Translations under genes and position numbers: made by a program
The notes under the pieces: model-generated
Seen by the model: the letters and a program-made list of their open reading frames with translations, nothing else
What the model was told of the DNA's origin: nothing
Database searches by the model: none
In this document: piece by piece, positions 10,405 through 19,690 of the stretch
How positions within the stretch are numbered: position 1 is the first letter of the stretch
Layout of the letters: each line of letters opens with the position of its first letter
Assembly (NCBI GenBank): GCA_922989275.2
Contig: OV277871.1
Location: forward strand, 33,879,193 to 33,943,192
Reading direction: 5' to 3'
From: Gari tellinella
Taxonomy: Eukaryota > Mollusca > Bivalvia > Cardiida > Psammobiidae
DNA: 64,000 bases

Positions 10405-10585
10405 ATAATATCATATAGAGGGACATCACAAAAGTAATATCATATAGCTGAAAGTATTTTTAAGAATACAGAAAAAATATCATATAAAGTGACGTCACAA
10501 AAGTAATATTATATAGCTGACAGTATTTTCATACAGAAATAATAACATCATATGGAATGACGTTACAAAAAGAATACCATAAAGA
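10405..10585 (+). repeat. Imperfect tandem repeat, period about 75 bp
   Basis: AATATCATATA...GACATCACAAAAGTAATATCATATAGCTGA recurs two to three times with drift (ATATCATATAAAGTGACG, ACATCATATGGAATGACG). Confidence 0.6.
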
Positions 10586-10701
10586 GTGGCAGTCAAGTTT
10601 TTGGATAGATGTAAGAATGTTTAATTTTGGTCTATGGAAAACTAACATTGTACATGTAAATGAAAGTGAGGTGTAATAATACATGTATAGTATACACTCA
10701 C

Positions 10702-10807
10702 CTCTCCGTCAGGAATGTCTCCAAATACTGTTTGCATGAAGGCGATCATTTGGAAGCCCAGACGCTTGACGCTCGTCGTCCAAAGTCCCAGTAACTGTAG
10801 ACGAAGT
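10702..10807 (-). CDS. Plakin exon 10, C-helix of the SH3-bearing spectrin repeat
   Basis: 106 bp between acceptor gttttccag and donor gtgagt. It completes an arginine codon begun in exon 9 and ends in phase 0. It encodes LRLQLLGLWTTSVKRLGFQM, then IAFMQTVFGDIPDGE. The LW...K.L.F...I pattern is where other plakins resume the spectrin repeat after the SH3 insertion. Confidence 0.85.
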
Positions 10808-10834
10808 CTGGAAAACGGATAAACCTCTTGTTCA

Positions 10835-11020
10835 CCCCTTCACTGCCATGACGTATCAATATCGTCGTCTGTTTTTATTTTTCAAACTTAAAATTTAGGT
10901 ATTTTGACTCAAGAAATAGGGAAATAAGTGTCATACAGTTTGGACCCTGATCAGACGCCGCGTAATGCGACATCTGATCAGGCTGCAAACTGTTGCACCC
11001 GGGATAAGGCAGTAAATGGG
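10835..11020 (+). mobile_element. Family B MITE
   Basis: Starts CCCCTTCACTGCCATGACG (piggyBac-like terminus) and carries a hairpin at 10930-10995 with one arm base lost (ACTGTTGCACC). The right end GGCAGTAAATGGG is diverged. Confidence 0.65.
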
Positions 11021-11369
11021 CTTATTGTATTCATTTTTTATATTTATAACATTTGTTATATTACATGTAAGTAACAATTTACAACAAAATGATCCAATAT
11101 CAATGTTCTAGCGGACCACTATGACCTACCGACGGGCATATAAAAATATGCCCGCTGCTAAGATAAATGTTATAAAGCTCAAGTACAAAACAGAATCCCG
11201 ACACATGACGACAGTAATTCGAAATATTCGCTGCAAACAAAATGTCGGAGAGTACCCGAGAGTACTGGTATCCTTCTTTAATTTCCCACCGTTTAGAAGG
11301 AATTAGTCTTTTAAGCGATGCAGAATATGTCGAAAACCATAGCTTCTTGGAAACTATTTACGTCTTATT

Positions 11370-11512
11370 TAATCTGAGTGGAAAACAGTTTGGAACCTTG
11401 ATCAAACAACGGGTTACCTTGCGTCTGATCAAGCTATTTGTCATTGAAATACTTGTTCTAGCATAAATGCATTTACATGTATTTGGGGAAGAATAACGTC
11501 TTTTAGCCGTAT
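11370..11512 (-). mobile_element. Family A, old copy
   Basis: AATCTGAGTGGAAAACAGTTTGG, a degraded hairpin and GGGGAAGAATAACGTCTT; ends are lost. It lies just upstream of the exon 9 donor on the plus map. Confidence 0.6.
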
Positions 11513-11522
11513 GTGTTTCTAC

Positions 11523-11677
11523 CTGTTAGCGGCGTCCAGGGCCTCTCCTGTAGGCCCGTTGATGAGTAAGATGACTGCGGGGACAGTTCCTGTACGGTCG
11601 TTACCAGTCTTCACCACCCACTGGGCCTTGTTGGTGGTGTCCAACAAGGTCAACGTCTCACCTTCTTCAAACTCAAT
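11523..11677 (-). CDS. Plakin exon 9, SH3 domain core
   Basis: 155 bp between acceptor gattttag and donor gtagaa; starts in phase 0, ends in phase 2. It encodes the SH3 strands IEFEEGETLTLLDTTNKAQW, VVKTGNDRTGTVPAVILLIN, then GPTGEALDAANR. The W, the acidic RT-like turn, GTVPAV and the following P.GEALDAANR match the plakin-family SH3, which sits inside a spectrin repeat and ends in a helix-starting NKEAI..A.R-like segment. This is the strongest evidence for the gene's family. Confidence 0.92.
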
Positions 11678-11701
11678 CTAAAATCAAAAGTCTTATCTTA
11701 A

Positions 11702-11921
11702 CCCATTTGCACCCAGTGGATTCTTCCATGTTTTATATTGGATTAGTCCATTTTTTATCAAAGGGATGCCTGGTCAAAATGTTCATTTTCATTTAGTTTT
11801 ATATTGAAATTCCTATCAGCAAACAGTGTAGACTCTGGTCAGACGCCGCATAATGCGACGTCAGATCAGAGTCTACACTGTTTGCCTATGCCTCATATAT
11901 GGGATCGTGGGCACAAATGGG
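11702..11921 (+). mobile_element. Family C MITE with TTAA on both sides
   Basis: Ends CCCATTTGCACCC and GGGCACAAATGGG, flanked by TTAA at 11698-11701 and 11922-11925. The hairpin at 11817-11886 has arms GCAAACAGTGTAGACTCTG and complement. The TTAA plus CCC termini fit a piggyBac-mobilised MITE. Confidence 0.85.
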
Positions 11922-12054
11922 TTAAATACAAGCTTCTACATATACATATACAGTAAAACCTTTCTGGTACGAACACCAAAACAAAGGCTAATTGATTGTA
12001 TAAAAGGCAGGTGACAGCTTAAAACAAAATGGCAGAAAAACAGAAAGCTCTTAA

Positions 12055-12298
12055 CCCTTTCCCCAATAGAAGCGCCTTTTAGCGGATATGATTTATTCAT
12101 CCGCTGAAGAAAATAGTTCCAATTTAATCAGTAATGAATATGTATTATAGGGAATATTTTCTATATTATAGCACATGATAGCTTAAAGTAGACTGAAAGT
12201 AAAGCAGAATGCGCCCTAAGGCGCATTCTGCTTTACTTTCAGCCTGCTTTAAGTAGTCACCTATCTTCAGTTCTAGAAATAGGCTATCAGGTAAAGGG
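12055..12298 (+). mobile_element. Family D MITE with TTAA on both sides
   Basis: 244 bp. Ends CCCTTTCCCCAATAGAAGCG and AGGTAAAGGG, flanked by TTAA (12051-12054, 12299-12302). The central hairpin is TGAAAGTAAAGCAGAATGCG and complement around 12201-12240. Confidence 0.88.
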
Positions 12299-12569
12299 TT
12301 AAAGCAGTCATCTGTTTTAAATACCTAATAATAAAACAATTTAATAGTCGTAATAGAGAGGTTCTATTGTACATATTGTTTCTATCAACTTGACACAATA
12401 GGCAATGTTTACTGTTACTACAGCTAAATAAAAAGTGCGTATGTATGTGTTGTTTACAACTGGTTTATAAAAACTAAAGTAAAGTTTCAAATTATCTTGT
12501 TTTTAAACTGTTTAACTATCTTGACAAGCGTCCTAATAAAGCGTTGAAGTTAAAATAGTTACGGTTTTT

Positions 12570-12698
12570 CCATTGCGAACTGTTTGAGGCCAGATCAGCT
12601 GCCAGACTTCTGATCAGGCTCCAAGCTGTTTAACATTAGAATTACGTTTGCATTTGGTGTCATTTTAAAAGGGAAAGAATAACTTCTTCTCTACTGTT
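12570..12698 (+). mobile_element. Family A, degraded right half
   Basis: CGAACTGTTTGAGGCCAGATC, a shortened hairpin, then AAAAGGGAAAGAATAACTTC and CTCTACTG. It ends near the donor of exon 8. Confidence 0.65.
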
Positions 12699-12723
12699 TG
12701 AATTGCATTTAGTATGCGTTTAC

Positions 12724-12870
12724 CTCATCCGTTTTATATGGAGCCAGTGCTATAACGAGTTGTTGTTCCTTGCACGGTAGGGTGCGCTTATGGACTGGTA
12801 CAACATCACGTGACCTGGTCAAAAGGTTATCTACCTTACTCTGCCAGCGGAGATAGGCCATAAGAGTGTC
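12724..12870 (-). CDS. Plakin exon 8, helix B and start of SH3
   Basis: 147 bp, phase 0 at both ends, acceptor tatatcaatacag and donor gtaaac. It encodes DTLMAYLRWQSKVDNLLTRS, RDVVPVHKRTLPCKEQQLVI, ALAPYKTDE. The long helix ending in RSRDVVPVHKR and the ALAPY strand (the ALYDY position of SH3 domains) match the plakin spectrin repeat in which helix B leads into the SH3. Confidence 0.9.
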
Positions 12871-12949
12871 CTGTATTGATATAAATGAGTATGTGTCCCG
12901 TTAATGTCTTATGATTTCTTCCCATCTTTATATATTACTGATATTATTA

Positions 12950-13122
12950 CATGATTCTTTTTTATATAAAGGGTACCTTGTATAATTTTTTATTTCATTT
13001 TTATAAGAATTCCTGTTAGCAAATAGTGTAGTCTCAGATAAGATGCCAACACGCTCCATCTGATCTACGTTTGTACTCTTTGCCTTTGCTCCATCATCAG
13101 GGGATTATTGGTGCACATGGGT
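12950..13122 (+). mobile_element. Family C, old copy
   Basis: CCTGTTAGCAAATAGTGTAG, a decayed hairpin, TTTGCCTTTGCTCC and GTGCACATGGG-TTAA at the right end. The left terminus is not recognisable. Confidence 0.6.
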
Positions 13123-13498
13123 TAATCCATTCCTTATAGCCATCAGTGCAACAATCATAATCAAGTACATGTAACTGCTTAAAGGAGTATGAAAGCAATG
13201 CAAAAATAAACCCTAGCAATGAGCTTCGGTTTTCCTTTTATCCTGCTTGTTTAAGTTTCCAAATGCCACTTACTTAGGGCAAAGAAAGTGCATAATGTGT
13301 TGTAAGTATGGTACTTATGGTTAATGGTTAAAACATGTTTTAAAAGTGAAAACGCTATTTATCGTATAACACTTAGACATGGATACCGCTTATTAACGCT
13401 TTAAAAAAAGTTCAGTTAAAGAGAATCGATATTTAAAAAACCTCTTTTCAGACACCTATGATATCTATCAGCTTTTGGTTTTTAAAAAGTTCCCCCAC

Positions 13499-13624
13499 CT
13501 GTATTTCTTTGTTCATTTCGTTGAGATCTGCTCGTTCGCCAGTGCTATGTTTGCGGAAAGTCGTGTGCATGTTTGACATGGTGCTCTTCATGAAGTAGTC
13601 CGTCTCCTCAACGTCATGGAAAAA
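13499..13624 (-). CDS. Plakin exon 7, helix A of the SH3-bearing repeat
   Basis: 126 bp, phase 0 at both ends; acceptor ends cggcag, donor gtgggg. It encodes FFHDVEETDYFMKSTMSNMH, TTFRKHSTGERADLNEMNKE, IQ. Joined to exon 6 it reads AYHQFFHDVEETDYF, the usual plakin transition between adjacent spectrin repeats, and it leads in frame into exon 8. Confidence 0.88.
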
Positions 13625-13674
13625 CTGCCGGAGAGAAAATACATTATTCTTCATTCATGTGCAAAGAGAACTTA

Positions 13675-13903
13675 CAGTGGGGGAATACTTTATTCTTTCC
13701 CGTTTAAACCCAAACGAAAGGCAAACGCAAATCGCTTATATAAAGAAAATCACCAATTTTTCACATTTCTAAATGTTTGTTTTAATCTGAGTGGAAACAG
13801 TTTGTTTGGAGCCTGGTCTGATCTGGCTCCAAACTGTTTGCAATGGGAATAATAATTTTAACGTAAACGCGTTTATTGGACAAGAATAACGTTTTCTCCA
13901 CTG
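13675..13903 (-). mobile_element. Family A MITE 50 bp upstream of exon 7
   Basis: Ends CAGTGGGGGAATAC and GTTTTCTCCACTG. The hairpin loop half is deleted (GGAGCCTGGTCTGATCTGGCTCC). It lies right beside the exon 7 branch-point region. Confidence 0.82.
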
Positions 13904-14227
13904 TAATATTATATCTAAATATGTATGTTTCGCAATAGGTGTTTGTATGCGGTGACCGCTTTAACATACTGTTTTAAACAAAATTAATTATAGAAGTAAT
14001 GTTACCCCTTCACAACCTAACCGCCACTTTTAACCCTTTCAATAACAAAATAATGTCTGCTTAGATGTGCAGTCTACAGTTTAATACAAAATTCAAATAT
14101 AGATGCTTATTTTGGGTCTACATGTATATGGATTTTTTATCCGGAAGGCATTTTGCCATCTACAAAAATGTAAAACATTTGGAACTAAACTCTATTCGAT
14201 ACCAAAACTGTGACTAGTGACGTCATA

Positions 14228-14473
14228 CAGTGGAGAATCTGTTATTCTTTCCCGTTAAAACGCAAACGTACGCAAACGCAAAGCACTAAAACGTAGAAAA
14301 GAACAACTTTTGGACAATTTTGATAATTCTTGTTTATCTTGGTGGTAAACAGTTTGGAGCCTGATCAGACGCCGGGTTACCCGGCGTCTGATCTGGCTCC
14401 AAACTGTTTGCCCTGCAAATAATAGTTTTAGCGTAAACGCGTTTATTGGGAAAGAATAACAGATTCTCCACTG
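14228..14473 (-). mobile_element. Family A MITE, full length
   Basis: 246 bp, intact ends, TA on both sides, full hairpin. Confidence 0.9.
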
Positions 14474-14582
14474 TAGCTGTACATTTTATTCAGCAACTAG
14501 AACTACATATACTTAAAAGAAATATAATACTTCTAGCAAATAGTCTAGATTCCCTCCAGTGCATAGACAAGTTTTTAGATAC

Positions 14583-14757
14583 TGTGACGGAAATGGACGG
14601 TATATAAACACTTCTACAGTCTGACTGTGGAAGCCGGCTTTTATAGCCAGATTGTCTAAGCGTCTGCCTCGGTTGCGAAGTTAAGCAACGTCCTGTGCGG
14701 TTAGTACCTGGATGGGTGACCGACAGGCTTTACCGTCGGCCCGGTACAGTCGTTACA
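14583..14757 (+). repeat. Putative 5' LTR (175 bp) containing a 5S rRNA-like block
   Basis: Runs from TGTGACGG to GTTACA (TG...CA type), with TATATAAA near 14611. Positions 14677-14722 read GAAGTTAAGCAACGTC, six changed bases, then GGTTAGTACCTGGATGGGTG ACCG: the internal promoter region (A box, intermediate element, C box) of metazoan 5S rRNA. The primer-binding site follows after 4 bp. Boundaries are inferred because no second LTR exists for comparison. Confidence 0.6.
14677..14722 (+). promoter_or_regulatory. 5S rRNA-type internal control region (pol III)
   Basis: Matches the internal promoter of 5S genes, including GGTTAGTAC, TGGATGGGTGACCG and GAAGTTAAGCAACGTC. The 5' third of a 5S gene is not recognisable, so this is not a working 5S gene. 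TFIIIA binding and pol III initiation are plausible but unproven. Confidence 0.75.
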
Positions 14758-14761
14758 AATT

Positions 14762-14779
14762 TGGTGGCAGCGGTGGGAT
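14762..14779 (+). promoter_or_regulatory. tRNA-Leu primer-binding site
   Basis: TGGTGGCAGCGGTGGGAT is the complement of a tRNA 3' end ATCCCACCGCTGCCA plus CCA, which is the 3' end of animal tRNA-Leu (AAG type). Its position just after the LTR end is right for priming minus-strand DNA. Confidence 0.8.
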
Positions 14780-14829
14780 ACGCATGAAAACATCTCCATT
14801 GTCAGACCCACAGTCTCCTTATTAATACC

Positions 14830-15535
14830 ATGGCCGAGAAAAGTAATGATCCAGATGTAGAATTTCTCTGGCGCCACTTAGAGGAGCTAGAGACAGACAA
14901 TGCGTTGCTGAAGATGCAATGTGAGATCAAAGATTTAGAACTTCAGCTACAAAATGCAAACATAAATCCTTCCAGTCAAGCAGAAGGAAGGCATCGTTTT
15001 AAGACAGAACTGCATAGCGAAACGACTACTACACTCAAGCCTAAAGTCACATTTCCAAATACCTCTAAGCGACCCCAATATACAGAGATTCAGGCTAGAG
15101 GAGGATTACCGATGGTAGACACATCTAACCAAGACATTTCTAGAGCAGACCAGTATAGGGTAGACCCGTCTAGGCTAGATAGGTCTAGAGTAGAGTTCTA
15201 TCTAGAGTAGACCAATCTACAGTAGATCTTGATGAGCCTAGAGAAAATCATACCTCTAGTAATGCACACAACAGTCTACCAAAGCCAGACCAGCTATGGT
15301 CAAAGCTGCAACTTACGATGGGACCAGCTCTTGGCTTGATTTTAAAGCACACTTTGAGACATGTGCTGAGATTAATGCATGGAGCTTCACTGAAAAGGGC
15401 CTGTACTTAGCTCTCTCCCTGCGTGGACAAGCCCAGTGTGTATTCGGAAATCTGTCCTCTAACTCAAAGGACTATGATTCATTGACTAAGGCGTTGGAAG
15501 AACGGTTCGCCCCTCCCAACCAAATAGAATGCTAA
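14830..15535 (+). pseudogene. Gypsy-type gag, frameshifted and truncated
   Basis: First part 14830-15210 (126 codons, MAEKSNDPDVEFLWRHLEEL...) is an N-terminal coiled coil followed by SRLDRSR-like repeats and a stop. The second part, 15296-15535 in the next frame, carries the capsid signature ATYDGTSSWLDFKAHFE, then SLRGQAQCVFGNLSS and RFAPPNQIEC, then a stop. At least one frameshift or lost segment lies near 15190-15290. No zinc knuckle or pol follows. Gag packages the element RNA. Confidence 0.75.
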
Positions 15536-15727
15536 ATGTCTCCGTCAAGGCAACATTGGCTTTACACTGAGTGAAAGGGTTCTCTAATCTGGCATTGACT
15601 GTATTGACTAGACACTTTGGGTACCTAAGACGTAGGTAATTTCCTTATCCTCTCTCGGGTGCCTCACTTAATTGAGAGGTCGGAATAAAGCCTGTGTCGT
15701 GCAGCCCGGGTTGCTGGCAGTATAGTC

Positions 15728-16228
15728 TCCCGCTAGATAGGCCTAGGCTAGATAGGTCTAGGCTAGATACACCTAGACTAGATAGGTCTAGGCTAGATAT
15801 ACATGTACCTAGAAGAGCTAGATAAGTCTAGGCTAGATATACCTAGACTAGATAGGTCTAGGCTAGATATACCTAGAAGAGCTAGATAGGCCTAGGCTAG
15901 ATATACCTAGACTAGATAGGTCTAGGCTAGATATACCTAGAAGAGCTAGATAGGTCTAGGCTAGATATACCTAGACTGGATAGGTCTAGGCTAGATATAC
16001 CTAGAAGAGCTAGATAGGCCTAGGCTAGATATACCTAGACTAGATAGGTCTAGGCTAGATATACATAGAAGAGCTAGATAGGCCTAGGCTAGATATACCT
16101 AGACTAGATAGGTGTAGGCTATATATACCTAGAAGAGCTAGATAGGCCTAGGCTAGATATACCTAGACTAGATAGGTCTAGGCTAGATATACCTAGAAGA
16201 GCTAGATAGGCCTAGGCTAGATAGGCCT
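15728..16228 (+). repeat. Minisatellite, 64-bp unit (about 8 copies)
   Basis: Each unit is two roughly 32-bp halves built from CTAGATAGGTCTAGGCTAGA and TATACCTAGA(AGAG). The TCTAGGCTAGATAGGTCTAG word also occurs in gag at about 15168-15192, so the array probably arose from or with that coding repeat. The unit length is not a multiple of three and units contain stops, so it is not coding. Confidence 0.9.
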
Positions 16229-16491
16229 AGACGAGATCCGTCGAGTTAGAGTCGATGAAGCCTCGCTTTATTGGCTCTGCTTACATAGGTAGACTTGTCG
16301 CTTCACGCTCACACTACCCTTTTGTATATATTGATTGATAATTGTCTGTTTTAATCACTAGTTCGTTCATTCAGTTTGTTCGCGTGTATATATTACCACA
16401 ATAGTTTATGTTACTAATCAACCGGACAGGTAGTCCCCAAGGAAAATTTAGACATATCTCAGCTATTAGCCCGGCACACGTGACAATACTA

Positions 16492-16708
16492 CAAGTGTAG
16501 AATACATTATTCTTTCCCGTTTAAATACAAACGCGTTACAATAAGTTAAAGGAAAATGTCAATTTTGAGAAATTTCTAACGATTCATTTTAATGTGAGGG
16601 GCAAACAGTTTGGGTTCCCTGTGTCTGACCTGGCTTCAGTCTGTTAACATTGGAATTAGGTTTAGCATAAATGGGTCAATTGGGAAAGAATAACGTCTTC
16701 AACACTTG
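16492..16708 (-). mobile_element. Family A, diverged
   Basis: Ends CAAGTGTAGAATAC and GTCTTCAACACTTG. The hairpin is largely lost (GGTTCCCTGTGTCTGACC). Confidence 0.7.
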
Positions 16709-16721
16709 ACATGTACATGTA

Positions 16722-16967
16722 CAGTGGAGAATGTGTTATTTTTTCCCAATAAACGTGTTTACGCTAAAACTATTATTTCCAATACAAAAAGTTTCGGGCC
16801 AGATCAGACGCCGGGTAACCCGGCGTCTGATCAGGCTCCAAACTGTTTGCCACCAAGTTAAACATGACATATCAGAATTGTCCAAAAGTTATTCTTTTCT
16901 ACGTTTTAGTGTTTTGCGTTTGCGTACGTTTGCGTTTAAACGGAAAAGAATAACAGATTCTCCACTG
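16722..16967 (+). mobile_element. Family A MITE, full length
   Basis: 246 bp, ends intact. It is 13 bp from the preceding copy, in opposite orientation. Confidence 0.9.
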
Positions 16968-17265
16968 TACCTGGTTTGACATGCTTACATGTACGCTGAG
17001 ACACTCGGATTCAAATTTTTATTTGTATTTTAAGTTTTTATTTTTTATTTTTTTCAAACCTTAATCTTTATAGTCACATTACATGCCAGATTTCTAGATC
17101 CCAACTGTTTGATACATGTATTTACTGTTACATGAGTATAAGATCCGTAATGATATTTGCTCCAACAGTTTTCAGTTTTGGTGCAAGTCGGACATTTATT
17201 TTATATACATGTACAGCTTTGAAGACCTTTGTATGTAGTACACCGGGTCAAAATAATAATAATAC

Positions 17266-17361
17266 CTGATGATAAGCAGATGCATTAGCCAGATGCACGT
17301 GCGCACACTGCATCACTTCGTCCAACCATCGCCAGCTCTGTCGTACGGCCGATATACAGCT
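17266..17361 (-). CDS. Plakin exon 6, conserved spectrin-repeat helix
   Basis: 96 bp, phase 0 at both ends, acceptor ctttgttacag and donor gtatta. It encodes SCISAVRQSWRWLDEVMQCA, then HVHLANASAYHQ. The WRWL..VMQC..VHL.NA..Y.QFF pattern (FF from exon 7) is a hallmark of the plakin domain repeat preceding the SH3 repeat. Confidence 0.9.
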
Positions 17362-17642
17362 CTGTAACAAAGCATTTAAAAGAAAACCAGTAAACTTAAA
17401 AATAAACACATGAAAGACTAGCATAAAAAGTCGTCGTTTTAAAACAGTGTAGGTCAAGATGACACGTCTCAACCTGCAGTTTCTCATCAATGTTCAAACT
17501 CTTTTCTATTTCATGAAAACATGTTCTTGCATACATGACAATTACTGCTGTGTATTTAGAAAATCCAAACACATGTACATGTAAACTTAAAATGAACGTA
17601 CATGTAGCAGTACATTATAATAAGTGCCACTGTGTTGATATA

Positions 17643-17888
17643 CAGTGGAGAATCTGTTATTCTTTCCCGTTTAAACGCAAACGTACGCAAACGCAAAACA
17701 CAAAAAGGTAGAAAAATACAACTCGTTGACAATTCTGATAATTCATCTTTATCTTGGTGTCAAACAGTTTGGAGACTGATCAGACGCCGGGTTACCCGGC
17801 GTCTGATCAGGCTCCAAACTGTTTGTTATTGAAATAATAGTTTTAGCGTAAACGCGTTTATTGGGAAAGAATAACAGATGCTCCACTG
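17643..17888 (-). mobile_element. Family A MITE, full length
   Basis: 246 bp with intact ends; the right TIR has CAGATGCTCCACTG. Confidence 0.9.
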
Positions 17889-17902
17889 TATATCAGTATA
17901 TC

Positions 17903-18086
17903 CCATTGCAAACAGTTTGAAGCCAGATCAGACGCCGGGTAACCCGGCGTCTGATCAGGCTCCAAACTGTTTGTCATTCAGATTTAAATAGATATTTTAG
18001 AAATTCCAAACGTTTTTTCTATTCTATATTTTAGTTGTTTGTGTTGTGTTTGCGTTTCGTTTGCGTTTCGTTTGCGTTTGCGTTTG
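17903..18086 (+). mobile_element. Family A, right part, abutting exon 5
   Basis: Begins at the left hairpin arm (CATTGCAAACAGTTTGAAGC), keeps the full hairpin and the CGTTTGCGTTTCGTTTGCG arm, and stops about 18 bp from the exon 5 donor. Confidence 0.8.
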
Positions 18087-18104
18087 AATAACTATACCAC
18101 GTAC

Positions 18105-18218
18105 CTGTGCTGCCTTTGCCAGTGTTTCGTTACTGAGGCCTTTGTCATTTTTGTGTTTATTGTTTTGTGCTGCGTTCACCAGATGGATAGTTCTTGAGTC
18201 AAACTCTGTGCTAAGGCC
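18105..18218 (-). CDS. Plakin exon 5
   Basis: 114 bp, phase 0 at both ends, acceptor tattatttcag and donor gtacgt. It encodes GLSTEFDSRTIHLVNAAQNN, KHKNDKGLSNETLAKAAQ: a helix and a basic loop leading in frame to exon 6. The sequence itself is not diagnostic; splice sites, frame and position place it in the plakin domain. Confidence 0.75.
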
Positions 18219-18473
18219 CTGAAATAATAATTTGGTCTTCTAAGAGGTTTGCAATATTCCAGCGAAGACAATTTAAAATGGTACAACTGCTTAAAATAAT
18301 ATTGGTGATGCATGTACATGTATACACGACCAAGATCAATCATGTACATGTGCCTGATAGTTGAATGCCTCAATGCGCTATATAAACCTGATATATTGGC
18401 ATAAACCAAATTTCTCTTTTTTTGTCCACTACCAATTCAAAAGAAACGCATTATTCTACTAGGATTAAGAACC

Positions 18474-18715
18474 TGGGGCCCGTTTCATAAAACTTCTTAC
18501 GACAAATAATAAGTCAAAACGTTAAAATGCATAAAATTTCTGATTGCTCTATCTAATCCTGTCTTGTGACATCTCTTTGGAATCGTTTTTTCAAGACGAT
18601 TCCAAAGAGATGTCACAAGACAGGATTAGATGGAGAAATTAATAATAATTAAGACTTTTATAATCTGACTTACGACAACATTTGTCGTGCGAAGTTTTAT
18701 GAAACAGGCCCCTGG
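18474..18715. mobile_element. Family E MITE
   Basis: Inverted ends GGCCCGTTTCATAAAACTTC and complement. A long internal hairpin has arms CTTGTGACATCTCTTTGGAA and complement around 18566-18625. Superfamily unknown. Confidence 0.82.
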
Positions 18716-18989
18716 TTGCTTTATCCATTTCAAATATTTACGATTCCTCTGTACAAGACAAGCGGCTAATGAGAGCCGTCTAGAAGTAAAAAAGTGCGTT
18801 CAAGTAGAAGTTTTCTTCTTTATTTTCAGTCTGTGTTGAGCTGCAATTTGTCTTGGTACAGAAATGGGTCTCAATCGCTGTTATATATCACATGAAACCT
18901 TCCGAGACAATTATAAAAGGCATATGTGGATGAACAAACCCGAAGCCTCTTTGTTTGAAGGTTAAACTGGTTAACGTGTAAGAACACAC

Positions 18990-19061
18990 CTGTATTAGAC
19001 CTTCTAACGTTGTGATGCCTTTTATCATCTCTAAACATCCGCTTTTCTTATCTGCCATTGT
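18990..19061 (-). CDS. Plakin exon 4
   Basis: 72 bp, phase 0 at both ends, acceptor gtttttcttccag and donor gtgtgt. It encodes TMADKKSGCLEMIKGITTLE, GLIQ, which fits the C-helix and linker of a spectrin repeat. In frame with exons 3 and 5. Confidence 0.7.
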
Positions 19062-19162
19062 CTGGAAGAAAAACAACAAAGTTTAATCACTTCACTGAAA
19101 ATATCTCGTTTTGTAAAACTTTGGTGTCTGTTGATTCATGTATTTCTCAATATAAGAGGTAC

Positions 19163-19387
19163 CAGTGGAGAAAACGTTATTATTTCCCAATCAAAAATTA
19201 TTATTTCTATTGCAAACAGTTTGGAGCCATATCTCACACCGGGTAACCCGTCGTCTGATCAGGCTCCAAACTGTTTGCCACTTAAATAAACATTACTTTT
19301 CAAAAAGCTGTCCTTTTCTACGTTTAATGCCAATGCGTTTGCGTTTCGTTTGCGTTTAAACAGGAAATAATAACGTTTTCTCCATTG
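19163..19387 (+). mobile_element. Family A MITE
   Basis: Ends CAGTGGAGAAAACG and GTTTTCTCCATTG. The hairpin has mismatches (CTCACACCGGGTAACCCG). Lies close to exon 4. Confidence 0.85.
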
Positions 19388-19413
19388 TACAAAGTCTAGC
19401 TGTACCATTCATA

Positions 19414-19690
19414 CAGTGGAGACAACGTTATTCTTTCCCAGTTAAACGCAAACGAAACACAAAGGCATTGCAATAAAACGGAGAAAATGACAATAAGTTT
19501 GACTATACATGTACATTTTAATCTGAGAGGCAAACAGATTGGAGCCTGATCAGACGCGGTGTCTGATCAGGATCCCAACCGTTAGACACTCATTCATTAT
19601 TTCTTAAGTCAACATACCTAAAAAATTAATTTAAGAAATAAAAGCAGACGATAGTTGTTTAAATTGACGACGTCATGGCAGTGACTGAGT
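19414..19690. mobile_element. Chimeric MITE: family A left half, family B right half
   Basis: Left part CAGTGGAGACAACG...AAACGCAAACG...GAGGCAAACAGATTGGAGCC is family A. After the hairpin core, CAGGATCCCAAC...AAGAAATAAAAGCAGACGAT...GACGTCATGGCAGTGAC is family B in reverse, as in the copy at 47336. The switch lies in the shared core at about 19548-19570. Confidence 0.75.

Larger units (their letters stand above)
14583..16240 (+). mobile_element. LTR retrotransposon, 5' part only
   Basis: Order: putative LTR (14583-14757), tRNA primer-binding site (14762-14779), gag in two frames (14830-15535), short remnant, then a minisatellite resembling the gag region. No protease, reverse transcriptase, integrase or second LTR is visible. 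The gag type (YDGTSSW...F..HFE..A...W) points to Ty3/Gypsy. It is a truncated or gag-only non-autonomous element. Confidence 0.75.

Noticed and set aside
14640..14757. A functional 5S rRNA gene
   Set aside because: Only the internal promoter part matches. The 5' third and the pairing 3' end are not recognisable, and it is placed at an LTR/primer-site junction.
15728..16228. Coding tandem repeat protein
   Set aside because: Unit of 64 bp is not divisible by three and contains stops.
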